Part shown: positions 54,724-62,954 of the stretch, piece after piece
Position numbering within the stretch: the first letter of the stretch is position 1
How the letters are laid out: each line of letters starts with the position of its first letter
Assembly (NCBI GenBank): GCA_025041195.1
Contig: JAKCFM010000001.1
Coordinates: 682,001-746,000, forward strand
Reading direction: 5' to 3'
DNA length: 64,000 nt
From: Halobacteriales archaeon YIM A00013
GTDB lineage: Archaea > Halobacteriota > Halobacteria > Halobacteriales > Haloarculaceae
Notes under the pieces: generated by a model
Database searches by the model: none
Told to the model about the DNA's origin: nothing
Seen by the model: only the letters and a program-made list of their open reading frames with translations
Translations under genes and position numbers: made by a program

Positions 54724-54792
54724 GCCGGCGCTATTATTTTGTCTGTCGCACTGTTGGTGTGCGTTTTACGTAGCAAGAATCATCGATAGCAA

Positions 54793-54815
54793 GTCGCCCC
54801 TCCCCGACAGGCGAC
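54793..54815. terminator. Possible terminator between sucD and acidic-protein gene
   Basis: GTCGCC and GGCGAC pair over an 11-nt loop in the short gap between the convergent genes. No T-run follows. Confidence 0.35.
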
Positions 54816-54836
54816 CGTATCGACCAGCACAGATGC

Positions 54837-55289
54837 CTACGTGCTCGTTGGCCGATGGATAATGTGTGGCTCGGTAACGGTTTCCGGTGCAGGGTCGTCC
54901 GCACCAATGACAATCGCAACGTCGACTTCGGTGGAGACCTCCCGGTCAGTATCGACGTGCTCTGCGTGGCAAGTGAGATACACCTCCGCAATCTCACCGT
55001 CGTCGATTTCCGTCTCCCAATCGAGATCGTACTCACCGCTCCCATCAATGAACTGGTCTGGGGACAGCGTCTCGTGGAAGTCACTGATATCATCGATGTC
55101 GGCGAGGTTGTCGACGTGAACGTGGTCGACCACCGTCGATCCAACAACCTGGTTGAGACAGGTCTCGGCTAGATCGTCGACCGTTTCGAGAAATCCGGTC
55201 ACCCGATCTTCCCAGAGCCATTCTGCCGACTCTTTGTCGTCCGATTCCTGCTCGTCAGTATCATACCCGTCTGCCTCCGTCGTTTGCAT
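54837..55289 (-). CDS. Acidic hypothetical protein
   Basis: 150 aa from ATG 55289 (MQTTEADGYDTDEQESDDKE). Very acidic (Asp/Glu over a quarter), with a compact alpha/beta domain (WLWEDRVTGFLETVDDLAET, EIAEVYLTCHAEHVDTDREV, VDVAIVIGADDPAPETVTEP). An ATG at 55379 in the same frame is rejected because a TATA-type box (TATTTATG, minus strand) overlaps it. No membrane segment, Cys pair or known motif. Function unknown. Confidence 0.6.
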   Translation of the reverse strand: MQTTEADGYDTDEQESDDKESAEWLWEDRVTGFLETVDDLAETCLNQVVGSTVVDHVHVDNLADIDDISDFHETLSPDQFIDGSGEYDLDWETEIDDGEIAEVYLTCHAEHVDTDREVSTEVDVAIVIGADDPAPETVTEPHIIHRPTST

Positions 55290-55520
55290 GCGTACACTCA
55301 CCCCGAGAGCCGTGCTCGATTCGCAGTCGAGATAGCTAACACTCGTGTGTGACTCTCGTAGTATATTCCATGAACCCATAGCATAAATACCTGCCTTTCT
55401 GAACAAAATAATCGTATACTCGAAAATGATGTCCAGAATCGACGGATGGCAACGGTTTCTTACTAGTTAATTAGTTGATATTTGGGGGTGGGTACCATGG
55501 TTTTGCCCGGATGATGTGAG

Positions 55521-56612
55521 TTAGCTCTCTTCGAAGGGTGAGCGGACGGCGTCCGGTTCGTTGCCAGCGAGACTGATGATGTTCTCCCGGCCCACCCGGA
55601 GTTTGCTGATAATATCGTCCTCGTCCATATCGGAGAGGACCATACTCACTTTAGATTTCGACCAGTTAGTTGCTTCAACAATCTGCACCTGTTTCATTCT
55701 GCCACCGTTTTCTTTGAGCAGCGCCACGACCCGATCCTCATCGGTCATGAGATCGGCGTCGCTGATCGATGGTCTGGACTCGTGGTGGGTGGCCGGTGAC
55801 GGTTCGCGATCGGTGTTAGGCTGGCGTCCCTGGAGCAGCCCTGTGCGACGGACAACGAACGCTGCTCCCAGCAGGAGCAGGCCTACCCCACCAACGATGA
55901 GCTTCCATGGAAGCCCATCGTTTGCGCTGCCTTTCACGTACTGGTTTTCCGTTCCAGCACGCACGAAGACGATCTTTGGCCGTTTATCGTAGAACACACG
56001 GCCGCCACTCGTTCCCGTGAACGTGATGGTGTCTGTCGACCGCTCGTCCGGTTTTGGGGTGACGGAGCTGACAGTGAGATTCTCACTCCAGGTGAGCTCG
56101 AATCGCTGGTCTTGACCGAGAAACAGCCCACTATCGAACACATCGCTAACGGTGTGTTCGTTTCCCTGTTGGTTGGTGAAGTTCGTCCAGACGAACGATA
56201 GCTCGACGACACCAGAGTTATTGAGACGACCGAGATGAGCGTCATACTGAAATTCCGTCGCGTTCATCGACCGTCCGGTCAGATTGCTGTTCGATCGCGT
56301 CAAATCCTGTGCGTTGGTCGTGAACTGCTGCTTCAGTTCGTTGTTTGGTGCGTTGTTAAACTGCTCTGCGAAGGCTAGAAACTGCCTGCGCTCGTTCCCA
56401 GCCGGTAGATCGCGTCGGTACAGGTGTGTCCAGCGGGCGGATCCGTTCTCATAGACGTGCACGGAGAACGCTTTTCGACCGAACTCTTCGTCTTCGAGAA
56501 GCGAGGGATCGTCGAAACTCGGCGACTGGTGAGCGACCGGTCGGGTGTCGGCGACCGGTGACACACCCATCGCAGTGATCACGAGGGCCACTGCGGCGAC
56601 CAACCGTAGCAT
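55521..56612 (-). CDS. Membrane-anchored winged-helix regulator with extracellular domain
   Basis: 363 aa. A Sec-type signal (LRLVAAVALVITAMGVSP) precedes an extracellular beta-rich domain (about 40-215: AFSVHVYENGSARWTHLYRR through KIVFVRAGTENQY), one transmembrane helix (LIVGGVGLLLLGAAFVVRR near 240), a Pro/Ser linker and a C-terminal winged helix (about 292-350: VVALLKENGGRMKQVQIVEA, SKSKVSMVLSDMDEDDIISK). This arrangement matches the haloarchaeal DUF7345-DUF7343-type surface-sensing regulators (names from memory). It may transmit an external signal directly to DNA-bound transcription. Confidence 0.78.
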   Translation of the reverse strand: MLRLVAAVALVITAMGVSPVADTRPVAHQSPSFDDPSLLEDEEFGRKAFSVHVYENGSARWTHLYRRDLPAGNERRQFLAFAEQFNNAPNNELKQQFTTNAQDLTRSNSNLTGRSMNATEFQYDAHLGRLNNSGVVELSFVWTNFTNQQGNEHTVSDVFDSGLFLGQDQRFELTWSENLTVSSVTPKPDERSTDTITFTGTSGGRVFYDKRPKIVFVRAGTENQYVKGSANDGLPWKLIVGGVGLLLLGAAFVVRRTGLLQGRQPNTDREPSPATHHESRPSISDADLMTDEDRVVALLKENGGRMKQVQIVEATNWSKSKVSMVLSDMDEDDIISKLRVGRENIISLAGNEPDAVRSPFEES

Positions 56613-56740
56613 CGTTCGTTACTCTTCACGTGGGGATATAAAACAGGTGTGACTTGTCGATGGCCTGCGCTCAGTACTATTCGGGAAACAAACATATTCG
56701 CCTGCATAAATGGGTGCGTTCGAACGCCAGTGTGGGGTGC

Positions 56741-57484
56741 TCACGGAGCCAGTCTGTTTTTCCGTCCTTTCATTTCTGACTTGTAATGCTCGAACGTGAT
56801 TGGACACCACTCGGCGGCGAGATCAAGCACCTGTTCGGTGAGTTCTCGGATCTCCCACTGGCTGTCGGCTGCTGCCCGCATATCCGCGACGTGCATGAGC
56901 ATGCGTGCGTTCATCGTCATCACTACGTTGACCTTGCTCCCGATCGGTAAGACGAATCTGGCGTCCTCGGGTGGGAGGCCGAGATCGAGCAGTCGCTGGT
57001 ATGATTCGACGGCGCTCGAAACCGTCTCTTTGAACACCGCCGTTCGCTCGTCGATGGTTTCTGTATCCGTCGAGCCACCCTGCTGATTTCGGCCGATCCA
57101 GTCGGGGTCGCTGACGGACGGTGGCATCACCACCAGCTCACCATCACGAACGTCCGCTGGGTCGACATCGTCGAACGACACGTAGCGTTGGCTCTGGACG
57201 TCAAACGACACATGACGGTGGCGGGTGAGCTGTGCCATACACGACCGGCTGATCCCCTTGACGGCAAACGTCGCGTGAGCGTGCTCGAAGGGGCCAAAAT
57301 GACCGTGTTTGAGCAATCGGCTAATCAACGACCGTTGTTTATCCTCGATCGTTTCGCCGTCAATCGGTTCCATCGTCGTCGCAAACGACTGCGCTCCCAC
57401 AAATGCACTCGAATAATCGTTTCGTGCAGCCGTGCAGATAACCCGTTCCGGCTCGGGTGTAGCCTCGAGAAGCTGAACATCCAT
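56741..57484 (-). CDS. thyX: Flavin-dependent thymidylate synthase
   Basis: 247 aa. Makes dTMP from dUMP with FAD and methylene-THF. The ThyX motif RHRHVSFDVQSQRY (RHRxxS..Q.Y type) lies near residues 83-96. The FAD/dUMP-site block LPIGSKVNVVMTMNARMLMH near 181 and the C-terminal LDLAAEWCPITFEHYKSEMK complete the family. Its neighbours are unrelated, and the gene is monocistronic with a promoter on the right. Confidence 0.95.
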   Translation of the reverse strand: MDVQLLEATPEPERVICTAARNDYSSAFVGAQSFATTMEPIDGETIEDKQRSLISRLLKHGHFGPFEHAHATFAVKGISRSCMAQLTRHRHVSFDVQSQRYVSFDDVDPADVRDGELVVMPPSVSDPDWIGRNQQGGSTDTETIDERTAVFKETVSSAVESYQRLLDLGLPPEDARFVLPIGSKVNVVMTMNARMLMHVADMRAAADSQWEIRELTEQVLDLAAEWCPITFEHYKSEMKGRKNRLAP

Positions 57485-57549
57485 TGGTGAGCGTTCGTTT
57501 GCGATACGTCGTTAAGTGTGGTTTGGGTCGTTCTTATCGACTGCGGTAC

Positions 57550-58845
57550 TCAGATTGAATCAACGAATTTTGACGGTGAAACAACCTCCACATCTGCGTT
57601 TTCGACGTGATTAACCACCTGTTTGAACCCGTCCATCGAGGTGGGTGCGTCCGGGCCGATGTGATGATACTGGATGATCACGAGCTGATTGTGTTTTGCA
57701 GCAATGTCAACCAGATCAGTGACCTCCGCCGCCGATTTCCCCATCACTCGGGGAATCGTATACATGTTGGATGGTCGCTTTGCATTCGCCGGGCAGCCAC
57801 CGAACATGTAGTTTGCCAGATGGTTATCGGAAATCTGTTCGATCGTCGTCTCATCAACCCGTCCGTTCGGTGCGACAAAGTGGCGTGCACCCTTCTCGAA
57901 GCCGTTCTTGGAGAGATACTGCTTCGATCCTTCGATCGCTGATTGTTGTTCTTCTTCCGGCCGGGTTGGGAGTTTATCGATACTCGTATGACTCATCATG
58001 TCCCAGCCGGCATCGGCCATCTCTTGCATATTTTCCAGCGAGAGTCGTTTGTCTTTGCCCGTGACTTCGGGCATGACAGCGACGCCACCGGACCAGCCAC
58101 GCTTTTTGAACTCCGGAAATGCCTTCTCGTACGCAGCTGCCACGGAATCGTCGAACTGGAACATAACTTTGCCAGTGTCCGCTTTTGGAATCTTCCGCAG
58201 TTCGTCGATGCCAACCGTGATCGACTGGCCTGCCTCTGCGTGAACCGCGACGACGATCTCGGTAACCGAATCGAGCGATGGGTCCCCGGATTCGCTCGTG
58301 TATCCGAAATCTAGCTGCGTCCAGCCGTCCAGTTCTTTCGGGAGAAATCGCTTGGCGACGATCTCGGCGCCGTCGATCGACCGGGCGTGTATCTGAACCT
58401 TTCCGCGGGTTGGCTCCTCAAACCTGACCGCCATCGAAAGATCGTGAGTAGAGAGATCGACCCCGCTATCTGATTCATCATCTGAGAAAAATGATTGTGT
58501 GAGCTGTACCTGTTCAGTTCCTTCGAGGACCAGTGCCTGTGAACCGTTCATCGGCGAATCGCTGTCGATACGCATGGACCCTGCATCCGCTTCCCATCGG
58601 TCGGAGACCGACTCCTCGAAATCATCGATCACATCGCCGACCGGACCATCAGGAATCGGGGTTTGTGTCTCAGTCCCCGAAGGGTTGGCGGCGTTTGACG
58701 ACCCGTCTTCGTTCGATTCAGTTCGATCTGCCGCGTTGTTCGAATCCGGGCCCGTATTGAGGACCCCCGAACATCCGGCGACCGAAAACGTTCCAGCAGC
58801 TCCTATCGTCGCAAGTAACCGCCGACGACTGAGTGGGCGACTCAT
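57550..58845 (-). CDS. Lipoprotein polysaccharide deacetylase
   Basis: 431 aa from ATG 58845. Tat-type N-terminus RRRLLATIGAAGTFSVAGCS with a lipobox Cys, then a Ser/Glu/Asn-rich linker. A beta-rich domain (about 90-210: EDFEESVSDRWEADAGSMRI, ...WTQLDFGYTSESGDPSL) looks like a concanavalin-type carbohydrate-binding module. The C-terminal domain is NodB-like: FQFDDSVAAAYEKAFPEFKK near 225 keeps the DD pair, and SHTSIDKLP near 280 keeps the HxxxD/H zinc region. It would deacetylate surface polysaccharide at the cell exterior. It diverges from a beta-propeller lipoprotein, part of the polysaccharide region. Confidence 0.78.
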   Translation of the reverse strand: MSRPLSRRRLLATIGAAGTFSVAGCSGVLNTGPDSNNAADRTESNEDGSSNAANPSGTETQTPIPDGPVGDVIDDFEESVSDRWEADAGSMRIDSDSPMNGSQALVLEGTEQVQLTQSFFSDDESDSGVDLSTHDLSMAVRFEEPTRGKVQIHARSIDGAEIVAKRFLPKELDGWTQLDFGYTSESGDPSLDSVTEIVVAVHAEAGQSITVGIDELRKIPKADTGKVMFQFDDSVAAAYEKAFPEFKKRGWSGGVAVMPEVTGKDKRLSLENMQEMADAGWDMMSHTSIDKLPTRPEEEQQSAIEGSKQYLSKNGFEKGARHFVAPNGRVDETTIEQISDNHLANYMFGGCPANAKRPSNMYTIPRVMGKSAAEVTDLVDIAAKHNQLVIIQYHHIGPDAPTSMDGFKQVVNHVENADVEVVSPSKFVDSI

Positions 58846-59047
58846 CGATCGTACACTCTCCCAACAGGGACAAAACACTTTATAATCCAACTGCTGGGTG
58901 CTGGTTCCGTTCTACATCTTCCCATGATTATGAAATTGAAATATTTCGTCACCAAGACGAAAACGGGGGATATTGGTAGTGGATAACATGTATCAAAACA
59001 AAATTAGAACATAAACTTAATTTTCGACTGGCAGGTTCAACAGGCAC

Positions 59048-60256
59048 ATGGATTGGACCCGTCGGAAGTTTCTCGCGAGCACTGCTGTCCTGTCTGCACT
59101 CACTGGCTGTCAATCGATCTACTCTGATGCTGCTTCGGATGGCACTCGGGCGCCGACCACAGCGCTTCAGACCGATACACCGACGGAAGCAACCGGTACT
59201 GCGTTCCAGAAGGGGGAAGGCACCGCCACGGCGACTGAAACGGCAGTACCGGTTGATACGGAAACGGCCAGACCGACTGCAACTGATTCGACGACCGAGA
59301 CGGCCACAGCCACGGAGCCGGGTGAGAATCCCCACCCATCAGCGTCGCTCTATCGCGGCCGAACGATTCCACAGACGCCGCATGTACCCGGATCAGTGAC
59401 ACCGCCAACCGGCGTTCGATTTTCGCCCGCAGATGCGACACCAGTACTAACGGCAGGCGACGTCACGGATTACGGCGACGTTGACTACGTGGCCGATCCG
59501 TTTCTGTTCGTCGAGGATGGTACCTGGCACATGTTTTTCGAGATCCTCAATTCCAGCCGGTATAAGGACGCGCCGATCGGTCACGCAACGAGTCCGGACG
59601 GCCTTGAGTGGACGTACGATCAGGTCGTGCTGTCGAACCGAAAGCACCTGTCGTTTCCTCTCATGTGGAAACACCGCGGAAACTACTACACCTGTCCGCC
59701 CAACGGCAAGCGTGTCGAGCTGTATCGAGCAACGGACTTTCCGACCGACTGGGACCATCTCGGCACGGCGATCGACGTGGAGTACTACCCACACGACCCC
59801 ACCTTCGTCAACTACCGCGGACGCTGGTGGCTGTTCACCGACCGGGGCAACGACGCCGTGATGGTGTATTACAACGACTCACTCAGCGTGGATGGCTGGA
59901 CGCCACACCCGCAAAATCCGGTCGTGACCGATCGGGTTCAGGCTGCTCGTCAGGGCGGCCGGCCGATCGTTGCGGGTGGGCGGCTGTTTCTCTACTTCCA
60001 GGACCTTGCGGCTCATTACGGGGATAAGATCCGCTGTTATGAGGTGACTCGGCTGACGACCCGTTCATACGCCGACCAGGAGGTCAGGGGATCGCCAACG
60101 CTCGAAGAGTTCTCCGCGTCCTGGGCAAACCGCGGGATGCACACGTTCGATCCGTGGTGGCTTGGTCCCAACAAGGGCTGGCGCTGTGCCGTCGACGGTA
60201 GTAACAGCGAAACAGAAAACTGGACAATCGGAATAGTAGACGTTCCACCCCAGTAG
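59048..60256 (+). CDS. Lipoprotein with five-bladed beta-propeller (GINT1/GH-like)
   Basis: 402 aa. Tat lipoprotein N-terminus WTRRKFLASTAVLSALTGCQ with the lipobox Cys, then a Thr/Ala-rich stalk. The main domain (about 135-390) has repeated WxLFFE/WWLFTD-type blades: VADPFLFVEDGTWHMFFEIL, GHATSPDGLEWTYDQVVLSN, YPHDPTFVNYRGRWWLFTDR, IVAGGRLFLYFQDLAAHYGD. This resembles the N-terminal propeller of glucosamine inositolphosphorylceramide transferase-like proteins and GH43-type propellers. It probably binds or modifies surface glycans. Convergent with the GT4 gene. Confidence 0.72.
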   Translation: MDWTRRKFLASTAVLSALTGCQSIYSDAASDGTRAPTTALQTDTPTEATGTAFQKGEGTATATETAVPVDTETARPTATDSTTETATATEPGENPHPSASLYRGRTIPQTPHVPGSVTPPTGVRFSPADATPVLTAGDVTDYGDVDYVADPFLFVEDGTWHMFFEILNSSRYKDAPIGHATSPDGLEWTYDQVVLSNRKHLSFPLMWKHRGNYYTCPPNGKRVELYRATDFPTDWDHLGTAIDVEYYPHDPTFVNYRGRWWLFTDRGNDAVMVYYNDSLSVDGWTPHPQNPVVTDRVQAARQGGRPIVAGGRLFLYFQDLAAHYGDKIRCYEVTRLTTRSYADQEVRGSPTLEEFSASWANRGMHTFDPWWLGPNKGWRCAVDGSNSETENWTIGIVDVPPQ

Positions 60257-60257
60257 C

Positions 60258-61544
60258 TCAGCCGCTGGACTCGGCAACGTCGAGATACCGATCCAGGAAC
60301 GATTGTTCTACGGTTTCTGGTGCGAACGTTTCCAGCTGGCCGGGAATCGCCGCATAATGGTCCGTATACTCGCTGATGAGCCGTTCAAAGGCGTCTGCCA
60401 GGGACCGACCCGAGCCTGGATCGAACCGCTGGCCAGCATCGCCAATGATGTACTCTGTGCTCCCAACGTCGCTCGCGAGGATCGGCGTGCGCGTCGACAA
60501 CGCTTCAAGCAGTACGCGACCGAACGGTTCGTCAAGCAACCCGGGGTAGACGAACACGTCGGCCTCGTCGTACACGTCGGGGAGCTCGTCGTGATCGACG
60601 TAGCCGTGCCATTTCACGGCACCATCTGCAGCGAGTTCGAGGTCGTCGGCAAGTTCGTGCAACCGGGTTTCGAGCGGTCCCGTTCCGGCGACCTCAAGGC
60701 GAACGTCGTGGCCACGATCGAGGAGGGTGCGGACCCCACGAAGCAGCCCATCGACGCCCTTGATATCCTGGAGTGCGCCCACGTACAACAGCCGAATTGG
60801 GTCGTTCCGTTCGGCCGGATTGGGGACGCTGGTGGGCTGAGTATCAATGGTCGCGAACGATTCATCGTAAAAGTGGGGAATCACCTCGATTCGATCCCGA
60901 GGAAACGAAAGCGAGCCGTAATCTGCAACCATGTGCGGTGACAGCGCGTGATACGCATCGACATCGTCAGCATGCGCGATCGAATCGCGAACGAAGCTGA
61001 TCTGTCCGAATGAGACGTAACTTGAGCGCAGCTCTGCGTCGAGCCCCTGCCGTCGCTTGAGTGCCGTTATTGGGATACAGCTCGCGCATTTTCCGAGCGC
61101 TGGTCCGGAGCATTTCCGTTCACCGTGATACATCATATCTGCCTTCGGACACACTGGGAGATACGAGTTGAGCGTCGAGAGCGTGGGCGTCTCAAGCTGG
61201 GCAAGAATCGGAATAAAAGCCGATGAGTACGAATGCACGAGATCGTGACGTTCCATTGCGTCAAGCTCCGTCTGCAGGGTGTCAATCTTCTCGTGGAGCG
61301 GATGCGGAAGCCTACTGAGCGAGTCGTGAACGACGTACTCGACCCGGTCAGTTGCGGGCAGGTCCGCGTCGCTGGCGTCCATCTGACTCGAAATGTAGAC
61401 GGTGAGATCGTGATACGAAGAGAGGCGCTGAATGAGCAGGCGTGACGTGCGGACTGCGCCCGTTCCGGAGGCCCCCGGAACCTCCGCAGGAACGAACCCC
61501 ACATCGAGTCGTCGCGCGCAAGCCGTCCGGTCGTCAGGTGCCAT
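60258..61544 (-). CDS. Glycosyltransferase family 4
   Basis: 428 aa from ATG 61544. GT-B fold: the C-terminal domain has IRLLYVGALQDIKGVDGLLR near 255 and the nucleotide-sugar site EPFGRVLLEALSTRTPILAS near 348 (E-x7-E). A cysteine cluster PKADMMYHGERKCSGPALGK with CASC near 140-165 may bind zinc. The N-terminal domain begins RRLDVGFVPAEVPGASGTGA. Cytoplasmic glycosyl transfer to a lipid-linked or nascent glycan is inferred. It lies between the propeller lipoprotein and the GT2 gene in the polysaccharide region. Confidence 0.85.
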   Translation of the reverse strand: MAPDDRTACARRLDVGFVPAEVPGASGTGAVRTSRLLIQRLSSYHDLTVYISSQMDASDADLPATDRVEYVVHDSLSRLPHPLHEKIDTLQTELDAMERHDLVHSYSSAFIPILAQLETPTLSTLNSYLPVCPKADMMYHGERKCSGPALGKCASCIPITALKRRQGLDAELRSSYVSFGQISFVRDSIAHADDVDAYHALSPHMVADYGSLSFPRDRIEVIPHFYDESFATIDTQPTSVPNPAERNDPIRLLYVGALQDIKGVDGLLRGVRTLLDRGHDVRLEVAGTGPLETRLHELADDLELAADGAVKWHGYVDHDELPDVYDEADVFVYPGLLDEPFGRVLLEALSTRTPILASDVGSTEYIIGDAGQRFDPGSGRSLADAFERLISEYTDHYAAIPGQLETFAPETVEQSFLDRYLDVAESSG

Positions 61545-61882
61545 AGCTGGGCTCACCGCTCGGTGGTCTTGACACCTTTGGGTTCGATATCATCATGAAT
61601 TGAGACAGATACCAGCAGCTTGTGTGGTAATAGATGCCATTCTTGGGGTGGATGGCACGTGCGACCATAAAGCATGTACGTATTGCTGTGGTACGGGCAA
61701 ATCGAAGGGTTTCACGGCTCCACTCCCGGAAGATGTCCGATACGCGTTTGTCGTTCGAACTAGAAACGATAATAAGACTGTAGCAGACTACGCATCTAGT
61801 AAGACCGGGTCTCCGGGTTTAGGGGGTGGAGTTGACTATCCCTTCTCATCACACAGGAGACGAGAGAGTAGACACGCGATAT
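61545..61882. other. Gap between divergent glycosyltransferase genes
   Basis: About 340 nt with no recognised gene. It contains a 6-bp inverted repeat TGCCAT..ATGGCA over an 11-nt loop near 61635-61660 and promoter-like AT-rich DNA before 61883. An open frame across it has residue use unlike the neighbours and is not called. Confidence 0.45.
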
Positions 61883-62944
61883 ATGTACCACGAACACACG
61901 ATCGGCGTCGTCATACCGGCGTACAACGAAGAAGGCTATGTAGGTGAGGTGATTGAGACGTTACCCTCATTTGTAGATCGAGCGTATGTCATCGACGACG
62001 GTTCGACTGACGACACGTGGCTTGAGATAACCGAGTATGCAAAGCAGTACAACGCTGAGCACTCGGCGACAAACGGTTACGATGCCCGCGTCGTTCCGAT
62101 TCAGCACACGGTGAATCGGGGCGTCGGAGGAGCAATTAAAACCGGCTACCTCCAGGCGCTGGAGGACGGTATCGACGTGACGGCCGTCATGGGGGGTGAC
62201 GGTCAGATGGATCCGGACGTGCTGACGAAGTTCATCGATCCAGTGGTCGAAGGGAAAGCCCACTACGCAAAGGGCAATCGGTTTATGAAATTCGAAACGC
62301 TTGATGCGATGCCGCGCCTGCGGCTGGTCGGCAACACCATCCTTTCGTTACTCACGAAAATTTCCAGTGGCTACTGGAACATTTCCGATCCACAGAACGG
62401 TTACACGGCCATCTCGCAGGAGGCGCTCCAGCGAGTGGACATCGATGGCATGTACGAGTATTACGGCTACTGCAACGATCTGCTAGTCCGACTCAATCTG
62501 GCAGACTGTCGCGTTGCTGATGTCGTCCACTCGGCCGAAACGGTCTACGATGACGACTGGAAGAGCCATATCAATTACACGGAGTACGTGCCCAAGGTAT
62601 CGTTCATGCTGTTGCACCGATTCCTGTGGCGAGTGAACCAGAAATACATCCTCAAAGACTTCCGGCCGTTCGCAGCGGCGTACTACCTCGGTGCGGGCGT
62701 TATGGGACTTGGAGCGGGGAAACTCGTTTCGAGAATTGCCCGCCGGCGTGAGGAGTCCAACAACTGGTTTTTCACTGTGCTGTCGGGGATCGTCTTGCTT
62801 CTCTCGGCGATGGTGCTTGACCGCAACGAGAACGAAGACAAAGGGGTCCAGGTCCGAGAGTCCCCTACCTCCCTACCGACAACCGCTACGGTGTCGAAAA
62901 ACGGTCGGACCGAGTCGAAAGCCATTCCTGCCGACGACGATTGA
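61883..62944 (+). CDS. Glycosyltransferase family 2 with two C-terminal TM segments
   Basis: 353 aa from ATG 61883 (MYHEHTIGVVIPAYNEEGYV). GT-A fold like dolichol-phosphate mannose synthases: the opening IPAYNEEG, the DDGSTDDTWLEI motif near 38-49, and the catalytic acidic block DVTAVMGGDGQMDPDVLTKF near 103. Two hydrophobic segments follow near 278 and 303 (AAAYYLGAGVMGLGAGKLVS, WFFTVLSGIVLLLSAMVLDR). It would attach a sugar to a polyprenyl-phosphate carrier. A GT-C-like gene starts 10 nt downstream, probably in the same operon. Confidence 0.85.
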   Translation: MYHEHTIGVVIPAYNEEGYVGEVIETLPSFVDRAYVIDDGSTDDTWLEITEYAKQYNAEHSATNGYDARVVPIQHTVNRGVGGAIKTGYLQALEDGIDVTAVMGGDGQMDPDVLTKFIDPVVEGKAHYAKGNRFMKFETLDAMPRLRLVGNTILSLLTKISSGYWNISDPQNGYTAISQEALQRVDIDGMYEYYGYCNDLLVRLNLADCRVADVVHSAETVYDDDWKSHINYTEYVPKVSFMLLHRFLWRVNQKYILKDFRPFAAAYYLGAGVMGLGAGKLVSRIARRREESNNWFFTVLSGIVLLLSAMVLDRNENEDKGVQVRESPTSLPTTATVSKNGRTESKAIPADDD

Positions 62945-62954
62945 TCGGTAATCG

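Noticed and set aside
61600-61947. 115-codon frame ahead of the GT2 gene
   Set aside because: Residue use is unlike the neighbours and the frame runs into the GT2 gene in the wrong phase.
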